Shown one piece after another: positions 1-8,519 of a stretch of DNA of 64,000 bases. Within the stretch, counting starts at the first letter, position 1. Every line of letters begins with the position of its first letter. The stretch is from Qipengyuania algicida (lineage in GTDB: Bacteria; Pseudomonadota; Alphaproteobacteria; Sphingomonadales; Sphingomonadaceae), in NCBI RefSeq assembly GCF_009828025.1, contig NZ_WTYA01000002.1:124001-188000 (forward strand), read 5' to 3'. Below the pieces are notes generated by a model. That model saw only the letters and a list, made by a program, of their open reading frames with translations, had not been told where the DNA came from and did not search any database. The translations under genes and the position numbers were made by a program.

Positions 1-567
1 CTGCCGCGCATCCTTCCAAGACTGCGACGCGAACGTCCCGAATTGAAGCTGTTCCTGCGCGAGGAGACCAGCCAGGACGCGGTCGAATCGCTGCACCACG
101 GGCGCGCCGATTGCGTGCTGCTGGCCCTCCCCTTCGACACCGGCGAGGTCGAGATGGCGCATATCTCCGACGACCGGCTGTTCGTGGCCTTCCCCGCCAA
201 CGATCCGCGCGATCCGCCGGGAGAGGTGCCGCCGAGCATGATCGAAGAAGGGCGGCTGCTGCTGCTGGAGGACGGGCATTGCCTGCGCGACCACGCGCTG
301 GCCGCCTGCAATCGCCCCGAACTGCGCGCCAGCGCGACGATGATCGGCACCAGCCTGCACACGCTGGTGCAAATGGTCGATGGTGGGCTGGGACTGACAA
401 TGTTGCCCGAAATGGCACTCGACGCGGGGATACTGACCGGCACCAAAGTGGTCGCCCGGCCACTGAAGGCGAAGCATGCCAGCCGCGAGATCGCGCTGAT
501 CTGGCGCAAGAACTCCCCCCGAAGGGAAGATTTCGAACTGCTCGCGGAGGAACTTCGGGCCGGATAA
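1..567 (+). CDS. oxyR: OxyR-type LysR regulator, 3' part (5' end outside window)
   Basis: The frame is open from the first base, so only the last 188 residues of a LysR-family regulator are present; the HTH domain lies upstream of the window. The visible part is the effector-binding domain. It carries the OxyR signature GHCLRDHALAAC, with two cysteines nine residues apart (codons at 280 and 307), as in the C199/C208 redox switch of E. coli OxyR. This suggests a peroxide sensor that activates antioxidant genes by forming a disulfide. The segment MIGTSLHTLVQMVDGGLGLTMLPE is the usual LysR ligand-pocket region. The family assignment is firm; the target genes cannot be seen here. Confidence 0.88.
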   Translation: MPRILPRLRRERPELKLFLREETSQDAVESLHHGRADCVLLALPFDTGEVEMAHISDDRLFVAFPANDPRDPPGEVPPSMIEEGRLLLLEDGHCLRDHALAACNRPELRASATMIGTSLHTLVQMVDGGLGLTMLPEMALDAGILTGTKVVARPLKAKHASREIALIWRKNSPRREDFELLAEELRAG

Positions 568-649
568 CATCGTAAAGCATAAAATAATTATTGTAGATCG
601 ATAATTTTGCGATTAGTGCTCCCTTCCGATTCGGCAAGGAGGCATATTG

Positions 650-1258
650 GTGGCCAGCCCAGATTCCAGCAGCAAACATATAGCCGCGCGGCTTGCGCCC
701 AGCCCTGCCCTTGCGCGGCGGGGGCGGCTTTATTTCGTTGTCGCCTGCACCCTAATGCTGGCGATGGCGTCGGTCGCCGTCGTGCAGGTGCTGTTGATCC
801 TGCTCCGCGCGGGCGATGTCGCGGGAATGCTTAATGGCGGATTTGCCTTCGTGCTGCCTGGTGGCGCGGTGGGAGAAACACCATCCACCTTCATCGCCAT
901 AAATCGTTTTGCAGTGTGGCAATCGACGCTCGCTGCAGGATTGCTGATATTGCGTTTGCTGCCCGGACTGGTGTTGCTCGCGAGTCTGATCGGGCTGTTC
1001 CATCAGCTCTCGCTCGGTGTGGTGTTCGACGCACGTAATGCCCTGCTCCTGCGGCGGATAGCTTGGGCGCTGATCGCCTATGCGCTGGTCCCGTTCCTCA
1101 CCCATGCCGCGCTCTATGCTGCCAACATGAGCCCGGTGGCGATCAAGCCGGAACTACGCCAGTTGGACGCGTTGGTGCTGGGTATCCTTATGCTCTCGCT
1201 GGTCCATATCCTCGCATTCGGAAACGCGATCGAACAGGATCGGGACGGGTTCGTCTGA
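650..1258 (+). CDS. DUF2975-family integral membrane protein
   Basis: A membrane protein of about 202 residues with four likely transmembrane helices: near residues 25-50, 85-115 (LLILRLLPGLVLLASLIGLF), 130-152 and 170-192. An AAGGAGG ribosome site at 636-642 precedes a TTG (647) directly followed by a GTG (650); I prefer the GTG on spacing. The layout and the FDARNALLLRRIAWALIAYAL segment match DUF2975 proteins, whose molecular role is unknown. Its stop codon overlaps the start of a small Xre regulator (TGATG), an arrangement typical of this family, so the two are almost certainly co-translated. Confidence 0.75.
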   Translation: MASPDSSSKHIAARLAPSPALARRGRLYFVVACTLMLAMASVAVVQVLLILLRAGDVAGMLNGGFAFVLPGGAVGETPSTFIAINRFAVWQSTLAAGLLILRLLPGLVLLASLIGLFHQLSLGVVFDARNALLLRRIAWALIAYALVPFLTHAALYAANMSPVAIKPELRQLDALVLGILMLSLVHILAFGNAIEQDRDGFV

Positions 1259-1467
1259 TGGCGATCACCGTGCGGCTCGACGTAATGCTCGCCCGGCGCA
1301 AGATGCGTTCGAAGGAGTTGGCGCAGGCGATCGGGATTACCGAAGCCAATCTGTCGCTGCTCAAATCCGGCAAGGTAAAAGGCATGCGTTTCGAAACCCT
1401 GGACGCAATCTGCGAGGTGCTCGACTGCCAGCCGGGCGATCTGCTCGAGTTCGAGCGTGATCCGTGA
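1258..1467 (+). CDS. Small Xre/Cro-type HTH regulator (YozG-like)
   Basis: A 69-residue protein that is essentially one helix-turn-helix domain: ARRKMRSKELAQAIGITEAN is followed by a recognition-helix segment and LDAICEVLDCQPGDLLEF, the conserved end of small Cro/CI-type repressors. Its ATG overlaps the stop of the upstream DUF2975 gene by one base, so translation is coupled. DUF2975 plus YozG-like HTH pairs are widespread; by inference this protein controls its own two-gene operon, perhaps in response to the membrane partner. No operator was identified. Confidence 0.85.
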   Translation: MAITVRLDVMLARRKMRSKELAQAIGITEANLSLLKSGKVKGMRFETLDAICEVLDCQPGDLLEFERDP

Positions 1468-1514
1468 CCGGCCGGGTACGCACCACCTGACACGATTTCC
1501 AAAGGAGAATTCCC

Positions 1515-2387
1515 ATGCGTCGATTTACGGCGATTGCCCTCGGCTGCGCGCTGTTGGGCGCTCAGGCTGCATCGACCGTCCCGCTGACCCCGGCGGGCAA
1601 CGGCCATCTGGTCGCCCCCGTATTCGTCAACGGCAAGGGCACGCTGCCCTTTGTCATCGATACCGGTGCTGATGGGTCCTATGTCTATGAATGGTTCGCT
1701 CGCCAACAAGGTCTTACAAAGGGTGAACCAATGAGGGTCAAGGGGATGACCGGTGCGGCGATGATGAACCGCTATCGCATTGAAAGCCTTTCGGTCGACG
1801 GACGGACCATCCGCAATGTCGAGGCGCTGGGCCTGCCCGACCGCATGGATGCCGAGATTGAGGCTGGGGTTATCGGCAACGATCTGATGGACGGGGCGCT
1901 GGTCGCATTTGACTTTCCCTGCCGAAAGATCAGCGTGACGCCCAAACCGGTGTCGATCAACACCATGCTGAACTCGCATGCTGCAATGGTGGAGGGAAAG
2001 CCAGTGCCCGATGGTACGCAGCTCGCCTTCACGGTCAACGTCAACGGGGTGCGCGGGACCGCTATCCTCGACACCGGATCGCGCGGGACCGAAATCAACC
2101 TGGTCTTTGCGCAGAAGGCAGGAATTAAATTGGGCGGCAAGGGCGATGCGCTCTATGGCGCAGCTGGGCACAAGTTAGACACGCACGCGGCGACCATAGA
2201 ACGCCTGTCTTTCGCCGGGCACACAGAACAGGATGTCGCCATCAAGGTCGCCGACTTGCCGATTTTCGCATCCTTCGGTCTTGGTGACAAACCCGCCATG
2301 ATCTTCGGCATGAACGCAATGGCGAGCTTTCGGCTGCTTTACGATCACGAAAGGCGCCGTTTCTGGTTCGACCGCTCTAGCTGTTAG
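1515..2387 (+). CDS. Secreted retropepsin-like aspartyl protease family protein
   Basis: 290 residues, starting at an ATG about 9 bases after AAAGGAG. A hydrophobic N-terminus (residues 1-20, ending AQAAS) looks like a signal peptide. Two aspartyl-protease motifs are present: FVIDTGADGS (Asp49) and AILDTGSRG (Asp186). Retroviral-type proteases have one DTG per subunit and dimerise; here both half-sites lie in one chain, so it may fold as a single-chain pepsin-like enzyme. Similar secreted proteins are common in sphingomonads and their substrates are unknown. The following gene is 269 bases downstream, so this is probably a single-gene unit. Confidence 0.78.
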   Translation: MRRFTAIALGCALLGAQAASTVPLTPAGNGHLVAPVFVNGKGTLPFVIDTGADGSYVYEWFARQQGLTKGEPMRVKGMTGAAMMNRYRIESLSVDGRTIRNVEALGLPDRMDAEIEAGVIGNDLMDGALVAFDFPCRKISVTPKPVSINTMLNSHAAMVEGKPVPDGTQLAFTVNVNGVRGTAILDTGSRGTEINLVFAQKAGIKLGGKGDALYGAAGHKLDTHAATIERLSFAGHTEQDVAIKVADLPIFASFGLGDKPAMIFGMNAMASFRLLYDHERRRFWFDRSSC

Positions 2388-2656
2388 GAACCGACCTGCG
2401 CAGTCCTAAAATCTGGAACAGATGGAACACGGTCCTGAAGCAAGAAAATTATGCCAGCTCAAGGGCCGCGCCCTGACGTTGTCGGAGTTTACTGAGCCCG
2501 ATCATCGTCATCCAGCGCTGCTGGCACGGGTCGTAACGTGTAGGACAGCAAATTGTCGAACAGGTGGATTCGATCGATCAGCTAACTACATTCTATTGCG
2601 TCATTCATGGAAGCGCGCAGCGTTTTCAATGTATCCTCAAGCGGGGAGTGCGACGC

Positions 2657-2890
2657 GTGAAACGGCCTAAACCCTGGCGTCTGGAAGCTGGCATAGCGGC
2701 GGGCTTGGTCATGGGCGGGCTGTGGCTGTGGATCGAATACGACCCCTTCTTCGGTATTTTTCACGATCTCCACATCGTCGTCATAGCGGCGGCAATCGGC
2801 ATGGCCGTTGTGGCAATTCGGAATCGACACAAGAAGGTCGGTCCGTGGGACCCGAACACTATCGCCCGCAATCGCAAGGGGCGACCTTAG
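2657..2890 (+). CDS. Small two-helix membrane protein of unknown function
   Basis: A protein of about 77 residues starting at GTG 2657, about nine bases after a GGGGAG ribosome site (2642-2647). A longer reading from 2564 is possible but lacks a ribosome site. There are two hydrophobic helices (about residues 10-25 and 39-59) separated by a short acidic/aromatic loop (IEYDPFFGIFHD), and a basic C-terminal tail ending in RKGRP. I do not recognise a family. It lies between the protease gene and the convergent kyn operon. The 268 bases upstream (2388-2656) show no other gene. Confidence 0.5.
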   Translation: MKRPKPWRLEAGIAAGLVMGGLWLWIEYDPFFGIFHDLHIVVIAAAIGMAVVAIRNRHKKVGPWDPNTIARNRKGRP

Positions 2891-2920
2891 GCTCCGTCAG
2901 CTTTCGCCTGAATTCAGGCG

Positions 2921-4144
2921 TCACGTCACCGCGGCTCTTTCGCTGAATTCAGCGCGGCGCCATTCGCCGCTGTCGAGCACTTCGGCCAAATGGCGCGCGG
3001 CTTCTGCCATGTCCGCGAAGCGCAGATAGGCCGGCGCGAAACCGAGGCGGAGAATATCGGGGTCGCGGAAATCACCGATCACGCCGCGCGCGATCAGTGC
3101 CTGACACAGCGCGAAGGCATCGCGATGGCGGAAGGACAGCTGGCTGCCGCGCTGGGCGAGATCGGTTGGGCTTACGACGTCGAGCGATACGCCCAGCTCG
3201 CTCAGGCAATGACGGAAGAATTCGGATAGCGCCTGCGACTTGGCGTAGAGCCGTTCGACGCCGATTTGCGTCACCAGGTCGACGCCCACTTCCAGCGCCG
3301 CGAGGCCGAGGATCGGCGGGGTGCCGCACAGCATCTGGTCGACGCCCGATGCCGGGGAATAATCGTCGGAAAATTCGAACGGTGCGCTGTGGCCCATCCA
3401 CCCGGTTAGTGGCTGCCGTAGCGCCTGCTGGTGCCTTCTGGCGACATAGGCGAAGGCGGGCGCGCCGGGGCCGCCGCACAAATATTTGTAGCCGCAACCG
3501 ACCGCAAAATCCGCCCCGCAGCCGTTGAGATCGACCGGATACGCGCCGCAGGAATGCGAGAGATCCCATAGCACAAGCGCGCCCGCGTCGTGAGCAGCGC
3601 GAGTGAGCGCGGCCATGTCGAACAGTTCACCGGTCTTATAATGAGCATGGGTCAGCAGCAGCACCGCGACGTCATCGTCGAGCGCGCCGACCAACTCGTT
3701 GCGTGGAGCGAGCCGTCTTTGGGCCAAGCCCTGTTTTTCCAACCCGTCGATCATGTAGAGATCGGTCGGGAAATTGCCCGGCTCGCTCAGCACCACCTTG
3801 CGGCCGGGTTTCAGGGACAGTGCGCCAGCGATAAGCTTGAACAGGTTCACGCTGGTCGAATCGCAGGCGATGACCTCCTCAGGCTCGGCACCGATCAGCG
3901 GCGCGATCTTCGCGCCGACACGTTGCGGCAGGTCGATCCAGCCGGCGCTGTTCCAGGACCGGATCAATCCTTCACCCCATTCGCCTCGCACAACCTCGGC
4001 CAGCCGGTCAGGGGTCGCCCTCGGCAAAGCTCCTAGCGAATTGCCATCGAGATAGATCACGCCTTCGGGGAGGATGAAGCGTTCGCGGTAGTCTGCCAGC
4101 GGATCGGCGGCATCACGCTGACGGGCGTCTTCATGCAAACTCAT
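2921..4144 (-). CDS. kynU: Kynureninase
   Basis: 407 residues. This PLP enzyme cleaves L-kynurenine to anthranilate and alanine. The N-terminal EGVIYLDGNSLGALP, the phosphate-binding CDSTSVNLFKL, the DLSHSCGAYPVDL aspartate loop and the PLP-lysine region VGCGYKYLCGGPGAPAF are all characteristic of KynU. The length is normal. It is the last gene of a minus-strand operon: its ATG overlaps the stop of kynB by four bases (ATGA). With kynA and kynB it forms the three-step route from tryptophan to anthranilate. No kynurenine monooxygenase gene is present in this window. Confidence 0.96.
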   Translation of the reverse strand: MSLHEDARQRDAADPLADYRERFILPEGVIYLDGNSLGALPRATPDRLAEVVRGEWGEGLIRSWNSAGWIDLPQRVGAKIAPLIGAEPEEVIACDSTSVNLFKLIAGALSLKPGRKVVLSEPGNFPTDLYMIDGLEKQGLAQRRLAPRNELVGALDDDVAVLLLTHAHYKTGELFDMAALTRAAHDAGALVLWDLSHSCGAYPVDLNGCGADFAVGCGYKYLCGGPGAPAFAYVARRHQQALRQPLTGWMGHSAPFEFSDDYSPASGVDQMLCGTPPILGLAALEVGVDLVTQIGVERLYAKSQALSEFFRHCLSELGVSLDVVSPTDLAQRGSQLSFRHRDAFALCQALIARGVIGDFRDPDILRLGFAPAYLRFADMAEAARHLAEVLDSGEWRRAEFSERAAVT

Positions 4145-4773
4145 GCCAGTTCTCGCAAGATTGCGCGGGTGAGCCCGGCATCGCCGCCACCGATCTTCAA
4201 CGGCAGCGCGATCAGTTCATAGCGTCCTTCCTCGACATCATCCAGCACGAGCCCTTCGAGGATGCGCATATCGGCGGCATGGACCGCCTTGTGCGCGTTC
4301 ATGGTCTTGCTGTCCTGCGGATCGACTGAAGGCGCATCGGTCCCCACCAGCCGCACGCCCTGCGCGGCGAGCCAGTCGATGGTCTCGGGCGCGATGGCGG
4401 TGAAATCGCTCACCCACTCATCATGTGGAAAGCGTTCAAATGTTCTGAACAACACCCGGTCGATATGCCCGATATCGGGCAAATCTCCGATGTCGATCGT
4501 TCCTCCCGTCACTGCCCGCGCATCGATCACAAGGCATTCACCGACATAGGGGGTGATATCCATGCTCGCAGCATCGAGCCCGTCCGCTGCATAGTGGAGC
4601 GGGGCATCGCCATGGGTGCCCGAATGCGTGCTCATGGTCATTCGACCGACGTTGACCGGTGAGCCTTCCTCCATCCGCCAGCTTCGCTCGAAGGCGAATT
4701 CGGTGTCGCCCGGCCACACCGGCAAATCAGGGCGCAATGTCTGGCTGATGTCGATGATCCTGCGCGTGCTCAT
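4141..4773 (-). CDS. kynB: Kynurenine formamidase (arylformamidase)
   Basis: 210 residues. It hydrolyses N-formylkynurenine to kynurenine and formate. It belongs to the metal-dependent cyclase/KynB family, recognised from the metal-binding motif STHSGTHGDAPLHYAADG (HxGTHxDxPxH) and from TDAPSVDPQDSKTMNAHKA near residue 145. The start is 10 bases after the kynA stop and the end overlaps kynU, so the three kyn genes are one transcription unit. Family and role are secure. Confidence 0.95.
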   Translation of the reverse strand: MSTRRIIDISQTLRPDLPVWPGDTEFAFERSWRMEEGSPVNVGRMTMSTHSGTHGDAPLHYAADGLDAASMDITPYVGECLVIDARAVTGGTIDIGDLPDIGHIDRVLFRTFERFPHDEWVSDFTAIAPETIDWLAAQGVRLVGTDAPSVDPQDSKTMNAHKAVHAADMRILEGLVLDDVEEGRYELIALPLKIGGGDAGLTRAILRELA

Positions 4774-4783
4774 ACCTCTGTCC

Positions 4784-5572
4784 TCACAGCGCGGTCCTGA
4801 CGCTCAGCAGTTCGGGGAAAAACGCCTGCTTCAGCACGCCCGCGAGATAGGGAACGCCCGGCGTCCCGCCGGTGCCGCGCTTGAAGCCGATGATTCGCTC
4901 GACCGTCTTCAAATGTCCGAAGCGCCAGCGCTGGAAGTGATATTCGAGATCGACCAGCTTTTCCGCCAGTTCGTAGAGATCCCAATGCGTCTGCGGATCG
5001 CGGTAGATTTCGGCCCACGCCGCCTCGACTTCTGAAGTATGATCCCATCCTTCGGCATGGGGCCGCCGCAGCACCTTGTCGGGAACAGCGAAGCCACGCC
5101 GCGCCAACAGCGCCACCGCTTCCGCATAGAGGCTGGGGCGGGTCAGTTCCTCACGCAGTTCCGCGGCCACTTCGGGCACCGCTTCGTGCATGGTAATCAT
5201 ATCAGGATTGCGCCCGCCGAGGAGGAATTCCATCATCCGGTATTGCGCCGACTGGAACCCGCTCGACCCGCCCAGGTGGGGGCGCAGGGTTGAATAATCG
5301 TGCGGAGTCATGGTGCTGAGCACATCCCAGCTCTGGATCAACTGCCCCTGCGCGCGCGCCACGCGGGCAAGCATCTTGAACGCCGGGCGCAGCGTATCGG
5401 CCCGAATGCAGTCGCGCGCGGCGAAGAGTTCGTGAATGCACAGCTTGAGCCACAGCTCGCTCGCCTGATGGACAATGATGAACAGCATCTCATCATGGGC
5501 ATCAGATTGCGGGTGCTGCGCCGAGAGAATGCGATCGAGATCGAGGTAGGAAGAATAGGTGACGTCAGCCAT
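4784..5572 (-). CDS. kynA: Tryptophan 2,3-dioxygenase
   Basis: 262 residues, a usual length for bacterial TDO. This heme enzyme opens the indole ring of L-tryptophan to give N-formylkynurenine. The N-terminal HDEMLFIIVHQASELWLKL holds the distal-pocket histidine, and WRFGHLKTVERIIGFKRGTG holds the proximal heme histidine and the C-terminal substrate loop (GTGGTPGVPYL). It is the first gene of the kynA-kynB-kynU operon. No dedicated regulator gene lies next to it. Confidence 0.96.
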   Translation of the reverse strand: MADVTYSSYLDLDRILSAQHPQSDAHDEMLFIIVHQASELWLKLCIHELFAARDCIRADTLRPAFKMLARVARAQGQLIQSWDVLSTMTPHDYSTLRPHLGGSSGFQSAQYRMMEFLLGGRNPDMITMHEAVPEVAAELREELTRPSLYAEAVALLARRGFAVPDKVLRRPHAEGWDHTSEVEAAWAEIYRDPQTHWDLYELAEKLVDLEYHFQRWRFGHLKTVERIIGFKRGTGGTPGVPYLAGVLKQAFFPELLSVRTAL

Positions 5573-5608
5573 GACTCTCGCCCTAGCCGCTTCGGCGCCC
5601 CAAGAAAA

Positions 5609-6040
5609 CTAACCCTCGATGATTTGCGTCTCGGGATGATGTTTGTCGAGGTGACGCTTCACGATCCTGAGGTTGCGGCTGTTCGACCGAAACAGCAGAT
5701 CGAAAGCATCGCCGGCGAGCGGGACCGCGCCCAATGTTGTGTCGAGCGCGATATTGCCTACCATCCGCCACAATTTCCAGCGCGGCAGGCCGAGCCGCTT
5801 AGCTTCCCAGATGATGAAACTGCCCATGGCTGCCGCGATCAGGTCACCGACAACCGGCAACAGCCCGATCACCGCATCGAGCCCGATCGCATACTTCGTA
5901 CCGGGAATCTGAATGCTGCGCTCGAGCAGAAACTCGATGGCTTCCATGCGCCGGCGAATATCCGCCGGGCTGTTGCCCAATGGCAGGTCGATCCCCATCG
6001 CCTGGGCCTGCCTGCGCTCGCGAAATGACTCCTGTTCCAT
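5609..6040 (-). CDS. DUF4112 domain-containing membrane protein
   Basis: 143 residues. The core IPGTKYAIGLDAVIGLLPVVGD followed by a second amphipathic repeat (ALDTTLGAVPLAGDAFDLLFRSN) is the DUF4112 pattern: two related hydrophobic hairpins with PVVGD and PLAGD turns. The function of the family is unknown. The N-terminus is hydrophilic and the C-terminus is rich in His and Lys (VKRHLDKHHPE). It starts six bases after the upstream lipoprotein gene stops, so the two may be co-transcribed. Confidence 0.85.
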   Translation of the reverse strand: MEQESFRERRQAQAMGIDLPLGNSPADIRRRMEAIEFLLERSIQIPGTKYAIGLDAVIGLLPVVGDLIAAAMGSFIIWEAKRLGLPRWKLWRMVGNIALDTTLGAVPLAGDAFDLLFRSNSRNLRIVKRHLDKHHPETQIIEG

Positions 6041-6045
6041 GCCCC

Positions 6046-7506
6046 CTAAATGGGCGCACGGGACAGCGGGAACAAGGGATGCATCGCCATCGCGCTATCG
6101 GAAAAGCCTTCGACCCCAGCGCGCACCAGCGACCAGCGCACCGGTGCGCCGATAGGGATATAACCGTTGAGGTCGGTCAGCAGCTGGGTCGCCTGCGCGA
6201 TGTCGGCATCGTATGCATGGGGGTCGGCGGTCTTGCTGGCCTTCGCCACCAGCGCATCGGCGTCGGGCGAGCAGAGGCTTCGACTGACCCTGCAATTGAA
6301 CTGATCGAGAAACCAGCGCTTGCCAGCGAAGCGTGCAACGCGGTCGCGCAGTTGCAGATCGCCCGCAGCGCCCTGTTTGGCACGGACAAGCTTTATTCCG
6401 ACCGCTGCATATTGTTGCGCCAAACCTTGGAAGAGGGTGTCAGACCCCGGTCCCGCGGGCAGCACGACACTGAGCGTCAGATCACCGCGATTTTTTGCCT
6501 TCCACCGCGCAATTCTGCGTGCAGCCTCTGCTTGTCGGGCCGTGAAATCCATGTCGGCCCAGCGCTCGGGACGCGCAACGTCCCCGCTGGCCAGACGGGG
6601 GGCGACAAGCTGGTTGGTCGGCGGCCAGCCGGAAATGTTGAACGGTGCAATCAGCTTTGCCCTATCGAGCGCCATGGCAAGCGCCTCCCGATTGTTCGGG
6701 CTGGCCAGAAAGCCCTTCGCGTTCACGACATCCAACCCGAACAATCCGAGCGGGGAATCGACCCGGATCGTTCCGCGCGACAATGGTCCAAGATCGATTA
6801 GCGGCAAGGTGGACAGCCTGCCGCCCAGCACCAGCTGGAAGTCTGCGTCCGAAAAACCCTTGACGGCGTGCCGCGCGGATACGGTCGAAATCACTAAGCG
6901 GCGCACGCCTGCATCCCAATCCGGCTGTTGCGGCAACCCGCGCTGTTCGGGAGGGAGCGCGCTCAACACTTTTGTCCCACCGCGGTCTTTCTCGACCATC
7001 GGCCCGACTGCCAATCCGGGCATAGCAAGCCCGAGTTCCGGCTGCGCCAGCAGCTGCAGCATACCCGGCATTGGTGTATCCAGCCTGATCTCGATCACGC
7101 GTCCGGTCATGGCGCGGATATCGCGCACCGGAGCAAGATCGAGACCGAGCGATGTCCCCGAAAGCCGGTCAAGCGTGCGTTGCAGCGATTGCTGCACCAG
7201 TTTGGCGGTCAGCCGTTTGCCATTGTGCAGATCGAATTCGCGTATACGGAAAATGTAGCTTAGCCCATCATCCGTCACGATCCATCTTTCCGCGACACCT
7301 GGCACGAGTTGTCCGTTGGCATCGAACCGGACCAAGCCTTGGTGGCTGGCAGCATAGACCTGGCTTGCGGGATACGAAAGGCGCAGACCGGAATCGTTCA
7401 GGTCGCCCGCGTTGCCGATCAAAGCGACGGCCAGATCGCCGTCCCCGCCCTGACCCTGGCACGCCGAAAGCAGCAGTAACGCCGAAAAGAGCGGGAGACG
7501 ATTCAT
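6046..7506 (-). CDS. Peptide/nickel-type ABC substrate-binding lipoprotein (SBP_bac_5)
   Basis: 486 residues. The N-terminus MNRLPLFSALLLLSACQGQG is a lipoprotein signal with lipobox LSAC, so the protein should be anchored on the periplasmic side. The body has the layout of family 5 solute-binding proteins: GLVRFDANGQLVPGVAERW, then a DLHNGKRLTAKLVQQSLQRTLD block and NNREALAMALDRAKLIAPFN. Such proteins deliver oligopeptides or similar ligands to an ABC permease. No permease or ATPase gene lies nearby, so the partner must be elsewhere or the protein has another role. It is somewhat shorter than typical OppA/DppA proteins. Confidence 0.8.
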   Translation of the reverse strand: MNRLPLFSALLLLSACQGQGGDGDLAVALIGNAGDLNDSGLRLSYPASQVYAASHQGLVRFDANGQLVPGVAERWIVTDDGLSYIFRIREFDLHNGKRLTAKLVQQSLQRTLDRLSGTSLGLDLAPVRDIRAMTGRVIEIRLDTPMPGMLQLLAQPELGLAMPGLAVGPMVEKDRGGTKVLSALPPEQRGLPQQPDWDAGVRRLVISTVSARHAVKGFSDADFQLVLGGRLSTLPLIDLGPLSRGTIRVDSPLGLFGLDVVNAKGFLASPNNREALAMALDRAKLIAPFNISGWPPTNQLVAPRLASGDVARPERWADMDFTARQAEAARRIARWKAKNRGDLTLSVVLPAGPGSDTLFQGLAQQYAAVGIKLVRAKQGAAGDLQLRDRVARFAGKRWFLDQFNCRVSRSLCSPDADALVAKASKTADPHAYDADIAQATQLLTDLNGYIPIGAPVRWSLVRAGVEGFSDSAMAMHPLFPLSRAPI

Positions 7507-7563
7507 GGCCCTTTCGGGCCTAGCAGTTCACGTGCTGTCCGTCAGCCGTGGGAATGGGCAAAT

Positions 7564-7932
7564 TCAAATCTTGCGGAGATGTGCAGCGGATGGGAACGCA
7601 TAATTGGCACCGACCGCCGCGCGCGCGTAAGGCGGCGCTTCACGATTGCCCCCTGATACCTGCATTCGCGCAAGCTTGGGATCGATTTCCCTGACGAAGG
7701 CGAGACCGAATCGACGTCCCTGCACCCATGCAACAACGCCGCGCACCTTGCCTATATTGCGGATATCGACGCTGACTTCCATGCCGCGCGCCACTTCCGC
7801 CGGGCCTTCCGCCATCATTCCGCCAGCCGACAGATTGCGTACTTTGACGCGCACCGGCGTGTTTTCATGCTCGACCAACAAATCGGCGAGAAGAAAGAGG
7901 CTATCGCGATCAAGATGACGGGTTTCAACCAT
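7564..7932 (-). CDS. PilZ domain protein (probable c-di-GMP binder)
   Basis: 122 residues. An N-terminal RHLDR (RxxxR) and, about 27 residues on, NLSAGGMM (D/NxSxxG) are the two c-di-GMP contact motifs of PilZ domains, followed by beta strands (MEVSVDIRNIGKVRGVVAWVQGRRFGLAFV). The C-terminal 30 residues are outside the domain and look unstructured. A stand-alone PilZ protein probably acts as a c-di-GMP adaptor; its partner cannot be read from the context, since the flanking genes are unrelated. Confidence 0.82.
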   Translation of the reverse strand: MVETRHLDRDSLFLLADLLVEHENTPVRVKVRNLSAGGMMAEGPAEVARGMEVSVDIRNIGKVRGVVAWVQGRRFGLAFVREIDPKLARMQVSGGNREAPPYARAAVGANYAFPSAAHLRKI

Positions 7933-8060
7933 GCTTAAGCCTATTAGTGCAAAACGCCCTGCAACCCACGCTCTGTTTTCACCCGATCCCGATTTGGATC
8001 AGGTAGCACGGAAAAGGTGACGAAAATGTTTAGCGCAACCTAGGCGCCAAGCCAGAACGA

Positions 8061-8519
8061 TCAGTCGTCGCGCGAAATCTTTTCGCGCCTTTCATGAGCT
8101 TCCTGCGCCTCGACCGTCATCGTCGCGACTGGCCTTGCGATCAATCGCTTGATTCCGATGGGATCGCCGGTCACTTCGCAATAACCGTACTCCCCGCCAT
8201 CGATGCGCCGCAGGGCGGCATCGATCTTGGCAATCAGCTTGCGCTGGCGGTCCCGCGTCCTGAGCTCGATCCCCCAGTCCGATTCGCTCGACGCGCGATC
8301 GTTGAGATCCGCTTCGCGCAACGGCCCGTCCTGCAAAGACTGCAATGTGGTTTCGGCGGCGGTGTGGATCGAGCGCTTCCATTCGAGCAGCAACATACGA
8401 AAGTAGTTGAGCTGCCGTTCGCTCATATAGGGTTCATCATCGTCGGGCGTGTAATCCGCCCCGACGGCGGCCCGGACCTTGGCAAGTTTTTCACTGTCAC
8501 CGAATGCGGCGGTGGCCAT
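8061..8519 (-). CDS. dksA: DksA-type RNA polymerase-binding regulator with degenerate zinc finger
   Basis: 152 residues from the ATG at 8519, which has a GAGGTAGGA ribosome site; a longer reading to 8636 adds only Arg-rich non-conserved residues. DksA binds in the RNA polymerase secondary channel and works with ppGpp at rRNA and amino-acid promoters. The coiled-coil tip has Asp71, Asp74 and Ala76 (DLNDRA), the same residues and numbering as E. coli DksA, followed by ELRTRDRQRKL. The zinc finger is degenerate: only Cys114 (GYCEVTGDPIG) remains, and the other three metal cysteines are Thr, Thr and Ala, as in the cysteine-poor DksA proteins known in alphaproteobacteria. Confidence 0.9.
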   Translation of the reverse strand: MATAAFGDSEKLAKVRAAVGADYTPDDDEPYMSERQLNYFRMLLLEWKRSIHTAAETTLQSLQDGPLREADLNDRASSESDWGIELRTRDRQRKLIAKIDAALRRIDGGEYGYCEVTGDPIGIKRLIARPVATMTVEAQEAHERREKISRDD

